The position numbers were made by a program, and so were the translations under genes. A DNA stretch of 46,093 nucleotides from assembly GCF_014698115.1 (NCBI RefSeq), contig NZ_JACJSJ010000067.1:1-46093 (forward strand). The letters run 5' to 3'. Below are positions 32,971 through 41,768 of this stretch, piece by piece. Origin of the DNA: Nostoc sp. FACHB-973. GTDB lineage: Bacteria > Cyanobacteriota > Cyanobacteriia > Cyanobacteriales > Nostocaceae. The notes under the pieces are model-generated. The model made no database searches, had not been told where the DNA came from, and saw only the letters and a list, made by a program, of their open reading frames with translations. The first letter of the stretch is position 1, and each line of letters starts with the position of its first letter.

Positions 32971-33005
32971 AAGTCACCAGGACAGGCTTTTGCCCCTGGT
33001 GACTT
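32971..33005 (+). terminator. Hairpin after the hydroxylase-SDR gene
   Basis: Perfect 11-nt arms AAGTCACCAGG (32971-32981) and CCTGGTGACTT (32995-33005) around a 13-nt loop, 45 bp after the stop codon. It is followed by CGGGGG rather than T, so it is a stable end-structure, not a textbook terminator. Confidence 0.5.
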
Positions 33006-33109
33006 CGGGGGATGGGGAGAATTGTTTTGATAAGTGATTAGGTGGATATGGTATATTGCTGATTAACAGAGGTTTATCAGTTTCGCACTGCGAAATAGTC
33101 TAAACTCCA

Positions 33110-33751
33110 GTGGAATCGCTAACTGAAGAAAGTCTTACACGTGGTTTAATCGTACTTGCCAATCTTGACAGTGATTTGGCTCAGATTTTAGAGACACTGG
33201 GACCTCCACCGATATGGTCAAGAGAACCGGGTTTTGCAACCCTTGTGTGTATCATTCTTGAACAACAAGTTTCCTTAGCAGCTGCCAAAGCTGTATTTAC
33301 TCGATTATCTGGGCTTGTTGTGACGTTGACGCCAGAAAATTTTCAGACACTAGATGATGCTCAATTAAAAAGGATTGGATTCAGTCGGCAAAAAATTCTA
33401 TACTGTCGTGGGTTGGCGGATGCAATCGCCACTGGTCAGCTTGACCTCAATCAGCTCTCAAGAATGGATGAAACTGCTATCAGAACTCAATTAAAGCGTC
33501 TCAAAGGGATTGGAGATTGGACAGTTGATATTTATTTGCTTATGGCACTGCAACGTCCTGATGTCTTTCCCAAGGGCGATTTAGCATTGGCGATCGCTTT
33601 ACAAAAGCTCAAAAACTTGGCGACACGTCCAACACCAGCACAACTGGAAGCAATGACCCAGCACTGGCAACCGTGGCGAGCGATTGCTGCAAGACTTCTG
33701 TGGCACTACTACCTGAATAATGCCAATAGTTATAAGCTGAACCACGTCTAA
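33110..33751 (+). CDS. DNA-3-methyladenine glycosylase, AlkA type (HhH-GPD)
   Basis: A 213-aa base-excision repair enzyme. The helix-hairpin-helix is LKGIGDWTVD (131-140) and the catalytic aspartate lies in FPKGDLAL (Asp157), giving the HhH-GPD signature. The preceding region (LVCIILEQQVSLAAAKAVF) matches AlkA helices that shape the base pocket. The family removes alkylated purines such as 3-methyladenine. The fourth-cysteine iron-sulfur loop of endonuclease III is absent, which separates it from Nth and MutY. It lacks the N-terminal beta domain of E. coli AlkA, as in shorter bacterial forms. The start codon is GTG. It is not part of an obvious operon. Confidence 0.9.
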   Translation: MESLTEESLTRGLIVLANLDSDLAQILETLGPPPIWSREPGFATLVCIILEQQVSLAAAKAVFTRLSGLVVTLTPENFQTLDDAQLKRIGFSRQKILYCRGLADAIATGQLDLNQLSRMDETAIRTQLKRLKGIGDWTVDIYLLMALQRPDVFPKGDLALAIALQKLKNLATRPTPAQLEAMTQHWQPWRAIAARLLWHYYLNNANSYKLNHV

Positions 33752-33889
33752 ATTATACATTGTTACCTGTTCGCCCAGCGTCTTTGATAGGAGAAGACAG
33801 CCATTTGTTATTGGTCATTTGTTAGTTAGCAATGTCCAATACCCAATACCCCATGTCCAATTGGCAGTTTGTTTAATAAATATAATGAA

Positions 33890-34891
33890 ATGGTAGAAAA
33901 TCAATTAAGCCTAACACCAGAAAAACCTAATAAAGCTGCAAACATCCTGCCGATAATAATAGTAGTCACCGCATTATTAGCTTTATCTTCAACAGCAATA
34001 TTTATTAAAATTGCTGTTAGCCAGATGAGCGCTGTTGCTACATTATTTAATCGTTTATGGATAGCAACTATTATCTTTGGATTATGGAGTGGAATTAACC
34101 AAGCACGTACTCAGATTAGAGATGATGAGCCGATTTTACCAAAGCAGCGTTATCCAATCAAAGAGATAGCATTTTTAATAGCAGTGGGTCTAGCTCATCT
34201 ATTAGGTCGATTATCTTGGACTTGGTCGCTAACTCAAACTGGCGCTGCTAATGCTAATGCCTTAGGTAGTCTCAATCCGTTATTTACTACATTAGGAGGA
34301 TGGCTATTTTTTGGTCAAATTTTTGGGCGCAAATTTATCATCGGTTTGATCTTGGCTATAGTAGGTGCGATCGCTGTTGGATTTGAAGATTTATTGCACT
34401 CTCAGAATAATATTACAGGTGATGCTGTTGCAGTCATCTCATCAGTTTTTTATGCAGCAAATTTTTTACTCATCGAACAGATCCGCAATAAATTTTCAAT
34501 TGTGACGATACTCGTGTGGCGTTGTGTCATTGCCACTTCATTGATGATACCAGTAGTGCTAATCTTTGAAAAACAAGTTTTCCCAGTTACTTTGTCGGGG
34601 TGGTTAGTAGTATTTGCCCTAGCTGCTATTTGCGAAGCTTTGGGTCATGGACTAATTGTATACAGCCTGAAAACTTTTTCTTCAGGATTCATTTCCTTAC
34701 TGTTATTACTCAATCCAGTGATTGTTGCTATTGTTGCTTGGATACTTTTCTCAGAAAACTTGAGTGTTTTTAACTTGCTGGGACTGGCTCTAATTTTAGG
34801 AGGTATATATCTAGCAACTTCTAATAAAGAATCGATAAAATCTAATGTTAGTACCCCCATGCAGTCCCCAGCAAAAACTGAAGAGTGCTGA
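33890..34891 (+). CDS. EamA/DMT superfamily transporter
   Basis: A 333-aa membrane protein from the ATG at 33890; a TTG at 33869 would add seven residues. It has about ten hydrophobic segments arranged as two EamA halves. Recognisable parts are ALSSTAIFIKIAV (first segment), GAANANALGSLNPLFTTLGGWLFFGQ (end of the first half), VISSVFYAANFLLIEQIRN (start of the second half) and LLLNPVIVAIVAWILFSENL near the end, the typical N/P-rich hairpin before the last segment. Members export amino acids, nucleobases or other metabolites. The substrate is unknown. The gene is preceded by AATACCC repeats and followed within 30 bp by two adjacent MITE-like elements. Confidence 0.88.
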   Translation: MVENQLSLTPEKPNKAANILPIIIVVTALLALSSTAIFIKIAVSQMSAVATLFNRLWIATIIFGLWSGINQARTQIRDDEPILPKQRYPIKEIAFLIAVGLAHLLGRLSWTWSLTQTGAANANALGSLNPLFTTLGGWLFFGQIFGRKFIIGLILAIVGAIAVGFEDLLHSQNNITGDAVAVISSVFYAANFLLIEQIRNKFSIVTILVWRCVIATSLMIPVVLIFEKQVFPVTLSGWLVVFALAAICEALGHGLIVYSLKTFSSGFISLLLLLNPVIVAIVAWILFSENLSVFNLLGLALILGGIYLATSNKESIKSNVSTPMQSPAKTEEC

Positions 34892-34917
34892 GTTCGACAA
34901 ACCTCTCCCTAACTAAA

Positions 34918-35018
34918 CAGGACTTACGCAAGAAACCTCTCAAACTCCTATTTCCACCGTAGCCCTACGGGAAGCTGCTTTGCGTCTACAATTTTCCGTT
35001 ACCTGTGCGTAAGTCCTG
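34918..35018. mobile_element. MITE-like element with CAGGACTTACGCA ends
   Basis: A 101-bp element with perfect 13-bp terminal inverted repeats, CAGGACTTACGCA (34918-34930) and TGCGTAAGTCCTG (35006-35018), and no coding capacity. Such ends are common on small non-autonomous elements in heterocystous cyanobacteria. It lies only 7 bp from the next element. Confidence 0.8.
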
Positions 35019-35025
35019 AAAATAT

Positions 35026-35173
35026 TAGGGACTTCCAACTAAAAAAATATACAATCGCTTTGGTGAGCAGGGGAGGCAGGGGAGGCAGGGGAAGCAGGGG
35101 AGGCAGGGGAAGAAGAATTTAAGATGATATTTGCTCCCACCCATTGAATAATTTATTTTCTGGAAGTCCCTTA
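35026..35173. mobile_element. MITE-like element, copy B (GGGACTTCCA ends)
   Basis: A 148-bp element bounded by TAGGGACTTCCA (35026-35037) and TGGAAGTCCCTTA (35161-35173), with internal GGGGAGGCA units (about 35067-35112). It is the same family as 24463-24598 in inverted orientation, and a solo end lies at 9779-9807. No transposase is encoded. Confidence 0.78.
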
Positions 35174-35286
35174 GCCAAGGATAGCAAGCCTACTGTAATA
35201 TAAATGTACTAATAAAAGTACTCAAAACAGGGAGAGTAATGCTATGTCAAAAAACACGAAGGTAGTTAGGAACTTGAAAACTGATG

Positions 35287-35607
35287 CTACCTGATGGTGA
35301 CAATTTCATTTAGCATCACCGCCAGTGCCAGCATACCTAAAATAGTCATCAATCCCGCAGGCATGAACTTACGCGTTTTAGCCAGTCTCAAGGCAAAGAA
35401 TACCACTAAAACAGCAGTCACGAAGACGGCTAAAATCAAACCTTGAGTTTGTCCTTGGAGTTGGAGGTAAGCGGCAATAATTAGTAATAAACCGCTAATG
35501 CTACCACTTAGGAGTGAAACCTGACTTCTAGCTTGAATATAGCCAATAATACCACCAGCGATCGCCAATATGCCGTAAGCAAAAGCAGCGATTATACTTA
35601 AATTCAT
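35287..35607 (-). CDS. TMEM14 family small membrane protein
   Basis: A 106-aa protein with four hydrophobic segments (about 5-22, 31-50, 54-74, 83-102) and the glycine pattern of the TMEM14 family: AFAYGILAIAGGIIGYIQARS, SLLSGSISGLLLIIAAYL, then FFALRLAKTRKFMPAGLM. Plant chloroplast members (FAX proteins) take part in fatty acid export; the cyanobacterial role is less clear. It probably sits in the plasma or envelope-type membrane. It is divergent from the DUF815 ATPase gene, with 84 bp between starts, so the two promoters must overlap closely. Length and topology are typical and nothing is missing. Confidence 0.85.
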   Translation of the reverse strand: MNLSIIAAFAYGILAIAGGIIGYIQARSQVSLLSGSISGLLLIIAAYLQLQGQTQGLILAVFVTAVLVVFFALRLAKTRKFMPAGLMTILGMLALAVMLNEIVTIR

Positions 35608-35691
35608 TGTTAAAACCTATGTAGATTTTGATTTTGCTGCCAAGGTCAGCAGACAATTTACCATAGCTGTTTAGCTACATCACCCAGTTGA

Positions 35692-37059
35692 TTGATGAAT
35701 AATCAAGCAATGCCAATGGCAAATACTTCCTCCCATACAAAAGTTCAATACCTCCAGCGTCAAGCAGCATCACTTTTACTGTACCAATCTGTTCTTCAAG
35801 GCGAAGTAGGGATGGCATTTCTTGACCTGTTGCAAGCTATACGTTACACTGATGCCGATGCACGCGGTTGTCTGGAAGCCTACGGCAGTTATTTTCATGC
35901 TTTGGCTGCGAAAAATCAAAATTGGGAAGACTATATAATCACTCAAATTCTCTTTTGTGAAAATCCCTTTACAAGACTTGCTCAACAACGAAAATTTGAG
36001 GACTTACCCCCAGCTTTAGTAGCAGCAGTTCAGCACGACTTACAAGTATTGCAAAGTCTTTATGAATGTAGCAGCGCTTCTTTGAGCGAGTGGGTACAAA
36101 CTGTTGCCCATATGCCGATTTCGCCAGTAGTGTGGTATGAAGAAAAACAATTACTAGGAGTAGAGACAAAATTTGCTGCATATCTACAGGAGTTAGATAA
36201 TTGGGGTGATGCTGTAGAAGAGTTAGCGGCTTATTATCGGCAATATGGTTCTGGTTTACTTGCACAATATCGCGCTTTCCGCTGGCAAGGTGGACAGTTT
36301 ATCGGTATCCAGTATCCAGATCCGGTTAAGCTTAGCACACTTGTAGGTTACGAGTCTCAACGAGATGCTTTATTAAAAAATACAGAGTTTTTATTATCAG
36401 GAGAGGTAGCACTGCATGTATTACTTTATGGTAGTCGCGGTTCGGGAAAATCTTCTTTGGTGAAATCTTTATTAAATGAGTATAGCCATCGCCATCTTTG
36501 TTTGTTGGAAGTAGCGAAATCTGACTTAAAAGACTTACCAAAAATTGTAGAACATTTACGAGGAGTGCCACAAAAATTTATCATCTTTGTCGATGACCTT
36601 TCATTTGAAGAAGATGATGATGCTTTTAAAGCACTCAAGGTAGTTTTAGAAGGTAATTTAACCGCAAGACCGCAAAACGTAGTGGTATATGCTACTTCTA
36701 ATCGCCGTCATTTGATTCGGGAGTTTTTTGTGGATAGACCTGCACCCAAGGATAACGATGAAATCCATGCCTGGGATACCATGCAGGAGAAGCTTTCCTT
36801 TAGCGATCGCTTTGGTTTAACCTTGACCTTTGAACCAGCAAATCAGAAAACTTATTTAAATATTGTCTACCATCTAGCAGCACAAGCTGAAATTAATATT
36901 ACCCAAGAAGATTTGGAATATCAAGCATTACAGTGGGCAACTCGCCACAATGGTCGTTCTGGACGCACAGCGCGGCAGTTTATCGATTTTTTAAAGGCAG
37001 ATTTAAAACTATTTCAAGGAGCAAATAGCAATACATCTACTACTGAAAATTCAAATTAA
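35692..37059 (+). CDS. DUF815 AAA+ ATPase
   Basis: A 455-aa cytoplasmic P-loop ATPase. The N-terminal 200 residues are helical and not recognised. The DUF815 core follows: VGYESQRDALLKNTE, Walker A GSRGSGKS (247-254), Walker B IIFVDDLSF (297-305), sensor-1 region VVVYATSNRRHL, and a C-terminal helical lid with RSGRTARQFIDFL. DUF815 ATPases resemble AAA+ loaders and are widespread, but their substrate is unknown. It is the first of three co-directional genes, followed by a membrane coiled-coil/TerB-C protein and a DUF2791 ATPase at intervals of about 256 and 225 bp. The gaps leave room for separate promoters, so a common function is only suggested. An in-frame Met at residue 9 is an alternative start. 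Confidence 0.87.
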   Translation: MMNNQAMPMANTSSHTKVQYLQRQAASLLLYQSVLQGEVGMAFLDLLQAIRYTDADARGCLEAYGSYFHALAAKNQNWEDYIITQILFCENPFTRLAQQRKFEDLPPALVAAVQHDLQVLQSLYECSSASLSEWVQTVAHMPISPVVWYEEKQLLGVETKFAAYLQELDNWGDAVEELAAYYRQYGSGLLAQYRAFRWQGGQFIGIQYPDPVKLSTLVGYESQRDALLKNTEFLLSGEVALHVLLYGSRGSGKSSLVKSLLNEYSHRHLCLLEVAKSDLKDLPKIVEHLRGVPQKFIIFVDDLSFEEDDDAFKALKVVLEGNLTARPQNVVVYATSNRRHLIREFFVDRPAPKDNDEIHAWDTMQEKLSFSDRFGLTLTFEPANQKTYLNIVYHLAAQAEINITQEDLEYQALQWATRHNGRSGRTARQFIDFLKADLKLFQGANSNTSTTENSN

Positions 37060-37196
37060 TTCCTTGATGAGCGCACTTTTTTGTCTATTACGTAACAATG
37101 TTATTGATGAATAATGATGATTATAAATTTTAAAATGATTATGATACCAAAAACCACAAATTACAGCGGGTTTCATGTATTTGAACCACATCTGTC

Positions 37197-37225
37197 GTAG
37201 GGGCACAGCAATGCTGTGCCCTTAC
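37197..37225. repeat. GTAGGGGCACAGCA dispersed hairpin
   Basis: Arms of 14 nt (37197-37210 and 37212-37225) with one mismatch and a 1-nt centre. It is a member of the family at 5794, 19507 and 24111. It lies between the DUF815 and coiled-coil genes and could separate their transcripts. Confidence 0.85.
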
Positions 37226-37315
37226 CGCGTGGTCTATTTACCTAAAAATAGCTGTAAAAACGATTTTTACTAAGTATATTTATATGTAAATTTTAATTAC
37301 GAATTAAAAATTTGT

Positions 37316-38650
37316 ATGAAAACGGGTGATTCCAATCGCTTAACTACGCTAACAACCAGCAATATGCAATCAGTAACGATCAGTAATCGATTTATTTTAG
37401 GCATAGTTGCCTTTAGTGTGAGTTTTGGACTTAGCCTTGTTCCCAACTGGGATTTTAATAAAGCCTTTCTCACAGGTATAATTACTGCATTTATTATCTA
37501 TGGAGCAGCATTATTCGTAGATAAGCGACGTAGAAATTATGAAATGTTTGTTTTAGGTTCTCTCCGGAAGCGTATTAAAGAGATGGAGGGATTGAAGGCT
37601 CGTATTGTCAGAGAAATAAATCAAATTGAAGAACATCATAATTTATTATATGCAGAATCAAAACAACTCCAAAATCAAGTAACTGAAAATCGTAGCCAAA
37701 GAGACAGTCTGCATCGAGAAGTCAGAACATTTGCTGGGCAAAAAAAGCAGTTAGAAACTGAAATCAATAGTCTGCAAATTGAACTGAATAACTTGGAAAA
37801 AAATCAAGTAGAATTGAACGATGCTTTTTCTCTTCTCGCAGCAGAAAAGCGTCGTTTAGAGTCGAATTGTAATGTATCTCGTGCAGAAATAACTCAGTTG
37901 CAAAGTCAAATTTCCGAACTCCAGCAACAACAACAAGAAATTGAAAGTAATTTAACTCTGTTAGGCAGACTCAAACCCCAATTAGAAGAAAAATTATACG
38001 AACTGCGAATTGCAATTCAAGAATTAGAAATCAAGGTAAACAAAGAAAACCAATTACTTATAGCCACAATAACTGAAAGAGAAAAGATCCAAGCTCTTTT
38101 GAACTCTTCACAAACTCAAATAGCAACCCAAAAAGAAGAATTGCAGCAATTACAGGGACAAGTTTCATTATTGCAAGAAGAACGAGACTTGTTGCAAAAT
38201 CAAGTGTGGGAATTACTCCAACAAGCAGAAACCTTCAACCCAGAACCTTTGTCTGATAATTCCACAGAAGACGATCTTGAATTGTTTCCCTTTACAGAAA
38301 TAATTGAATCTTCGGCAACCATAGATTCTCTAGAAGTTGATACATCAGAGCATATACCAGAAGAATGGACTAATTTTCTGGAAAACCTACCAGGATATGA
38401 ATTACAAGTATTAAAAGCTATAGTTGAACAAGATAATACCAAAGCTGCGATTAAAAAAATTGCTGAGGCAAATATCACCATGCCAAACCTACTAATCGAT
38501 TCTATCAATGAACGAGCAAATGATACTATTGGTGAATTAATAATTGATTCAGATTCCGAAATTCCAGAAGTTTATCAAGAATATAAGACTCAGGTAAAAA
38601 AAATGATTGCAATGTATGATGCTCTTATGGCTAGACATACTCAAATGTAA
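37316..38650 (+). CDS. Membrane-anchored coiled-coil protein with TerB-C-like C-terminus
   Basis: A 444-aa protein in three parts. Two membrane segments lie at about 26-43 and 49-67, with a basic cytoplasmic edge (DKRRRNYE). A very long coiled coil rich in Gln, Glu and Leu follows (about 80-310). An acidic linker leads to a C-terminal domain (about 350-435) with LPGYELQVLKAIV, ITMPNLLIDSINERANDTIGEL and EIPEVYQEYKTQV. That part resembles the TerB-C domain found in tellurite-resistance-type stress proteins (MxxxLIDxINExAxDxxGE pattern). In other genomes TerB-C proteins are often paired with DUF2791 ATPases, and such an ATPase is the next gene here, which supports the call. The structure suggests a membrane-tethered scaffold for the ATPase. 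The domain assignment is from memory of the family pattern and should be tested by profile search. Confidence 0.7.
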   Translation: MKTGDSNRLTTLTTSNMQSVTISNRFILGIVAFSVSFGLSLVPNWDFNKAFLTGIITAFIIYGAALFVDKRRRNYEMFVLGSLRKRIKEMEGLKARIVREINQIEEHHNLLYAESKQLQNQVTENRSQRDSLHREVRTFAGQKKQLETEINSLQIELNNLEKNQVELNDAFSLLAAEKRRLESNCNVSRAEITQLQSQISELQQQQQEIESNLTLLGRLKPQLEEKLYELRIAIQELEIKVNKENQLLIATITEREKIQALLNSSQTQIATQKEELQQLQGQVSLLQEERDLLQNQVWELLQQAETFNPEPLSDNSTEDDLELFPFTEIIESSATIDSLEVDTSEHIPEEWTNFLENLPGYELQVLKAIVEQDNTKAAIKKIAEANITMPNLLIDSINERANDTIGELIIDSDSEIPEVYQEYKTQVKKMIAMYDALMARHTQM

Positions 38651-38743
38651 TAATTATGACGTTGTAAGATTATTAATAAGGTGAGAATATAGGACTCATA
38701 TTTGATTTTTAGGAAGCTAGGTACACCTTTATTCCTTCTTCCC

Positions 38744-38778
38744 AGTCCCCAGTCCCCAGTCCCCAGTCCCCAGTCCCT
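38744..38778. repeat. AGTCCCC heptanucleotide tandem repeat
   Basis: Five head-to-tail 7-bp units of AGTCCCC, the last ending AGTCCCT, in the gap between the coiled-coil gene and the DUF2791 gene. It is a typical STRR heptamer. Confidence 0.88.
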
Positions 38779-38875
38779 TACCTCTACGAGTGATTCTCCA
38801 AATCAAATCGGATTGGTATATACCTTAACTCGTTACTGCGTGCTTCTGCGTTTATAATAAAGTGAAGTGTAATAC

Positions 38876-40204
38876 ATGGCAAAGCTCAAAATCTCGAAAA
38901 AAATATCCACTGCTTTGATTAATTCCCTTGGTGCAGGGGTAGTACCAAGAATAGGAGTTGAACATATAGCAGTAGGTCGAGAAAAAGAACTCAAAAGCCT
39001 ATTACAAAATCTCGATGATATTGCAGAAGGTGTAGCAGCATTTCGGTTTATAATTGGTAATTACGGTTCAGGGAAAAGCTTTTTACTCCAACTAATTCGT
39101 AACCGAGCAATGGAGCAAGGTTTTGTCGTAGCTGATGCGGATTTATCCCCTGAACGCCGATTAGCAGGAAGTAATAATGAAGGTTTAGCAACCTATCGAG
39201 AATTAATGAGTCATCTAGCTACAAAAACTCGTCCTGATGGTGGCGCTTTAGTCTCGATTTTGGAAGGATGGATTAATAAAATTCAACAAGAAGTGGTTAA
39301 AGAAACTGAAATGCGTCCCAATGACGATGGTTTTGATGACGCAGTTGAATCCAAAATTAGGGAAGTAGTTCAGTATATTGAAGATTTGGTTCACGGTTTT
39401 GATTTTGGTAGTGTTATTATCGCTTATTGGCGTGGCTACCGATTGGATGACGATAAGTTAAAAAATGCCGCAATGCGCTGGTTGCGTGGAGAATTTACTA
39501 CTAAAATTGAGGCGAAAGCAGCTTTAGGAGTCCGCGTCATTATTGATGATGATAGTTGGTATGACTACATCAAATTGTTTGCTAAATTTGTAGCTGAAAT
39601 CGGCTATAAAGGACTATTAATTTTAGTTGATGAAGCTGTACATTTATATCAAATATCTACTACAGTCACGCGGGAAAAGAACTATAATAGGCTCCTCGCA
39701 ATGTTTAACGACACCATGCAATGTAAAGCAGAACATCTTGGCATTGTTGTTGGTGGAACAACCAAATTTTTAGAAGATTCAAATAGAGGACTTTTTGCAG
39801 ACCAAGCTTGGCGAAGACGCACAAAAGAAAGCCGCTTTGTTACACAAGCTAATGTTCAGGAACATTTAGGGCCAGTGATGCGGCTAAACCCATTAAGTGA
39901 AGCAGAAATTTTGACGCTTTTGCAACGTTTAGCTGAAATTCATGCAGTCAATTTTGGCTATCAACAGACTTTAACAAATCGTGAGTTCAAAGATTTTGTC
40001 CAAGAAATTGTTAATCGCTTGGGTGCAGAAGCATTACTAACACCAGGGGAAATTGTGCGGGATTTTATGAGTGTGCTGAATATTCTTTTCCAAAATCCAG
40101 GAATTTCATTTGGTGAATTGATTCATGACTCTAAATTTAAACCTACTGCTGTGGGGAAAGATGCAGATGTCGATGAGGATAATGCAGCCGAATTTAGTTT
40201 GTGA
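38876..40204 (+). CDS. DUF2791 (BrxD-like) P-loop ATPase
   Basis: A 442-aa ATP-binding protein of the DUF2791 type. Seen: an N-terminal AVGREKELKSLLQNL segment, Walker A GNYGSGKSF (Lys67), DADLSPERRLAG, and Walker B GLLILVDEAVHL in the middle. The C-terminal half has MRLNPLSEAEI and LTPGEIVRDFMSVLNIL, typical of STAND/ORC-like helical lids. Related proteins occur in BREX phage-defence loci (BrxD) and in TerB-linked operons, usually beside a helicase. No helicase, methylase or protease gene accompanies it here. The upstream gene encodes a TerB-C-like membrane protein, so the pair may form a membrane-associated ATPase complex. It ends 14 bp from the convergent broken epimerase gene. Confidence 0.85.
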   Translation: MAKLKISKKISTALINSLGAGVVPRIGVEHIAVGREKELKSLLQNLDDIAEGVAAFRFIIGNYGSGKSFLLQLIRNRAMEQGFVVADADLSPERRLAGSNNEGLATYRELMSHLATKTRPDGGALVSILEGWINKIQQEVVKETEMRPNDDGFDDAVESKIREVVQYIEDLVHGFDFGSVIIAYWRGYRLDDDKLKNAAMRWLRGEFTTKIEAKAALGVRVIIDDDSWYDYIKLFAKFVAEIGYKGLLILVDEAVHLYQISTTVTREKNYNRLLAMFNDTMQCKAEHLGIVVGGTTKFLEDSNRGLFADQAWRRRTKESRFVTQANVQEHLGPVMRLNPLSEAEILTLLQRLAEIHAVNFGYQQTLTNREFKDFVQEIVNRLGAEALLTPGEIVRDFMSVLNILFQNPGISFGELIHDSKFKPTAVGKDADVDEDNAAEFSL

Positions 40205-40218
40205 ACTGATTGCGTTGT

Positions 40219-41356
40219 TTACCGCCCCAGGCATCGCAACGCCTCAAACTCCTGCCAACAAAGGTACAATGCACGCGGTACGTGAAAACACCCTTTCCAT
40301 TTACCGCCTTTGAGGTTCAACAATACTTCTCCCCGCCGATTCAGATAGCCAAACCACTCACCGTATTCTGAATCAGCAAAGTGTGACCAGGCGTAATCGT
40401 GCATTTTTTGATACCATTCCCAACACACCTCACGCCCCGTCAAGCGATAACCCATCGCTAATGCAACCAAAGATTCTAGGTGAACCGGCTGCATCCATAA
40501 AGTAATACAAGCCGCCATACTCCCTATCCCAAGCAAAATTCAGGATATTTAGCACCACATCAACAGCTTGGTTGATGGTTTTGGTATCCTTTTTCCGGCG
40601 GGCGATGTCCATGATAAACCACATCGCTTCAATACCGTGACCTGGGTTAATCAACCGCCCCTCAAAACAATCGATGTGGGAAGCGTCAGGGGCAACGTTT
40701 TCGTACATTAGTCCCCGTTCTGGGTCGAGAAAATCGGTCATGACTTCGCGGGCAGTCTCAGCTAGGACATTTTCTAGGGTTTCCTTGGGCAACAACCATT
40801 CCATTTCTAGAGTGAGGTTGGCTAAAATCATCGGTACAGCCAAGGATTTCATCGGACGTGTGCCGGGATAGGTCTTATTATATTTGCCCTTGGGGTTATC
40901 CTTGCGGCGTAAAACGTTGTTGTAAGCTTGCATCGCCACATCTGTCGCCCAGTCTTCGCCGGATGCGAGTGCATATTGGCTGAATGCCATTGCCGCAAAG
41001 CAATCAGAAAATATATTGTAAGGCTCAACCAGTGGTTTTCCTGCACGAGTCAGGGCAAAGTACCAGTTACCATCACTATCTCTGCCGTGTTGGGCGAGAA
41101 AATTAGCGCCATTACTAGCAACTTTCAGCCAATTTTCGCGTTTTTCTAACTGGTTGTAAAGCATGGAAAAAGTCCACACTTGGCGGTTTTGCAGCCAGAT
41201 AAACTTATCTGTATCATATACTTTGCCCTGGCGATCGAGACAGGTGAAATAGCCGCCTTGCTGCCAATCAAGGGAATATTTTTCCCAAAATGGGAGGACA
41301 TCGTTGAGGAGTGCGTTTTTGTAAAGTTCAGCCAATGTTTGAAAATTATACTCCAT
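40219..41356 (-). pseudogene. N-acylglucosamine 2-epimerase, broken by deletion and frameshift
   Basis: The gene reads well from the ATG at 41356 for about 292 codons as an AGE-family epimerase: LAELYKNALLNDVLPFWEKY, QNRQVWTFSMLYNQLE, NPGHGIEAMWFIMD and YGGLYYFMDA. At about 40500 the frame shifts and the remainder continues in another frame as QPVHLESLVALAMGY through FHVPRALYLCWQEFEAL to a stop at 40219. The segment usually found between these parts (PxQLEWxxKLWW) is missing, so about 40 bp were lost, which also caused the shift. The family converts N-acetylglucosamine and N-acetylmannosamine, or related sugars. The lost stretch lies in the active-site barrel, so the product is probably inactive. 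Translation in the first frame runs only to 40430. A sequencing error would explain the shift but not the missing residues. Confidence 0.85.
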
Positions 41357-41768
41357 AAATTTCTCCCCTTTTTTTTCAAGAACAACAGCTTAACAATTAT
41401 CGTAATCAATCGCCCAGACTTGTGACTTGGGTGTGGGCAACCGAGTAAGTCGGCGTTAAAAAATTAACCTGGTAACGAAATTTCAAATCAGTAAACACTT
41501 TATAAACTAATAATTCCAGAAGTTTTACAAAACTAAACATACATGCGTTTTATCATGCCGACTAACTTAAATATCAGTAAAGTCAAGTTATGCGATCGCC
41601 TACTAAACTGTAATTTTGGTGTTTCTAGATTAAAGTTTTATTTTCTGCTGCAAAAAAAAATGCTATTTATTTTAAACTCTTTAAGAGTTGTCAGCAAGAA
41701 CCTGAAACGACAGAATTTATTAACTTAAATAATCATCACTTTTTTCACAAAACATAAGCCCTACATTT
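41357..41768. other. Intergenic region between epimerase remnant and RTX gene
   Basis: About 410 bp, AT-rich, between divergent genes. A 61-codon plus-strand frame (41543-41728) has no ribosome-binding site or recognisable content. There is one HIP1 site near 41592. No operator or clear promoter was assigned. The RTX ATG has only weak ribosome-binding potential. Confidence 0.45.

Noticed and set aside
35244..35294. 16-codon frame (MSKNTKVV...) with AGGGAG upstream
   Set aside because: The ribosome-binding site is good, but the peptide is very short, unrecognised and overlaps the end of the TMEM14 gene; it could be a remnant, but there is not enough to call it.
38876..40204. A complete BREX phage-defence locus
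   Set aside because: Only a BrxD-like ATPase is present; no PglX methylase, PglZ, BrxC, BrxL or helicase gene is found in the window.
41543..41728. 61-codon frame upstream of the RTX gene
   Set aside because: AT-rich composition, no ribosome-binding site and no recognisable motif.
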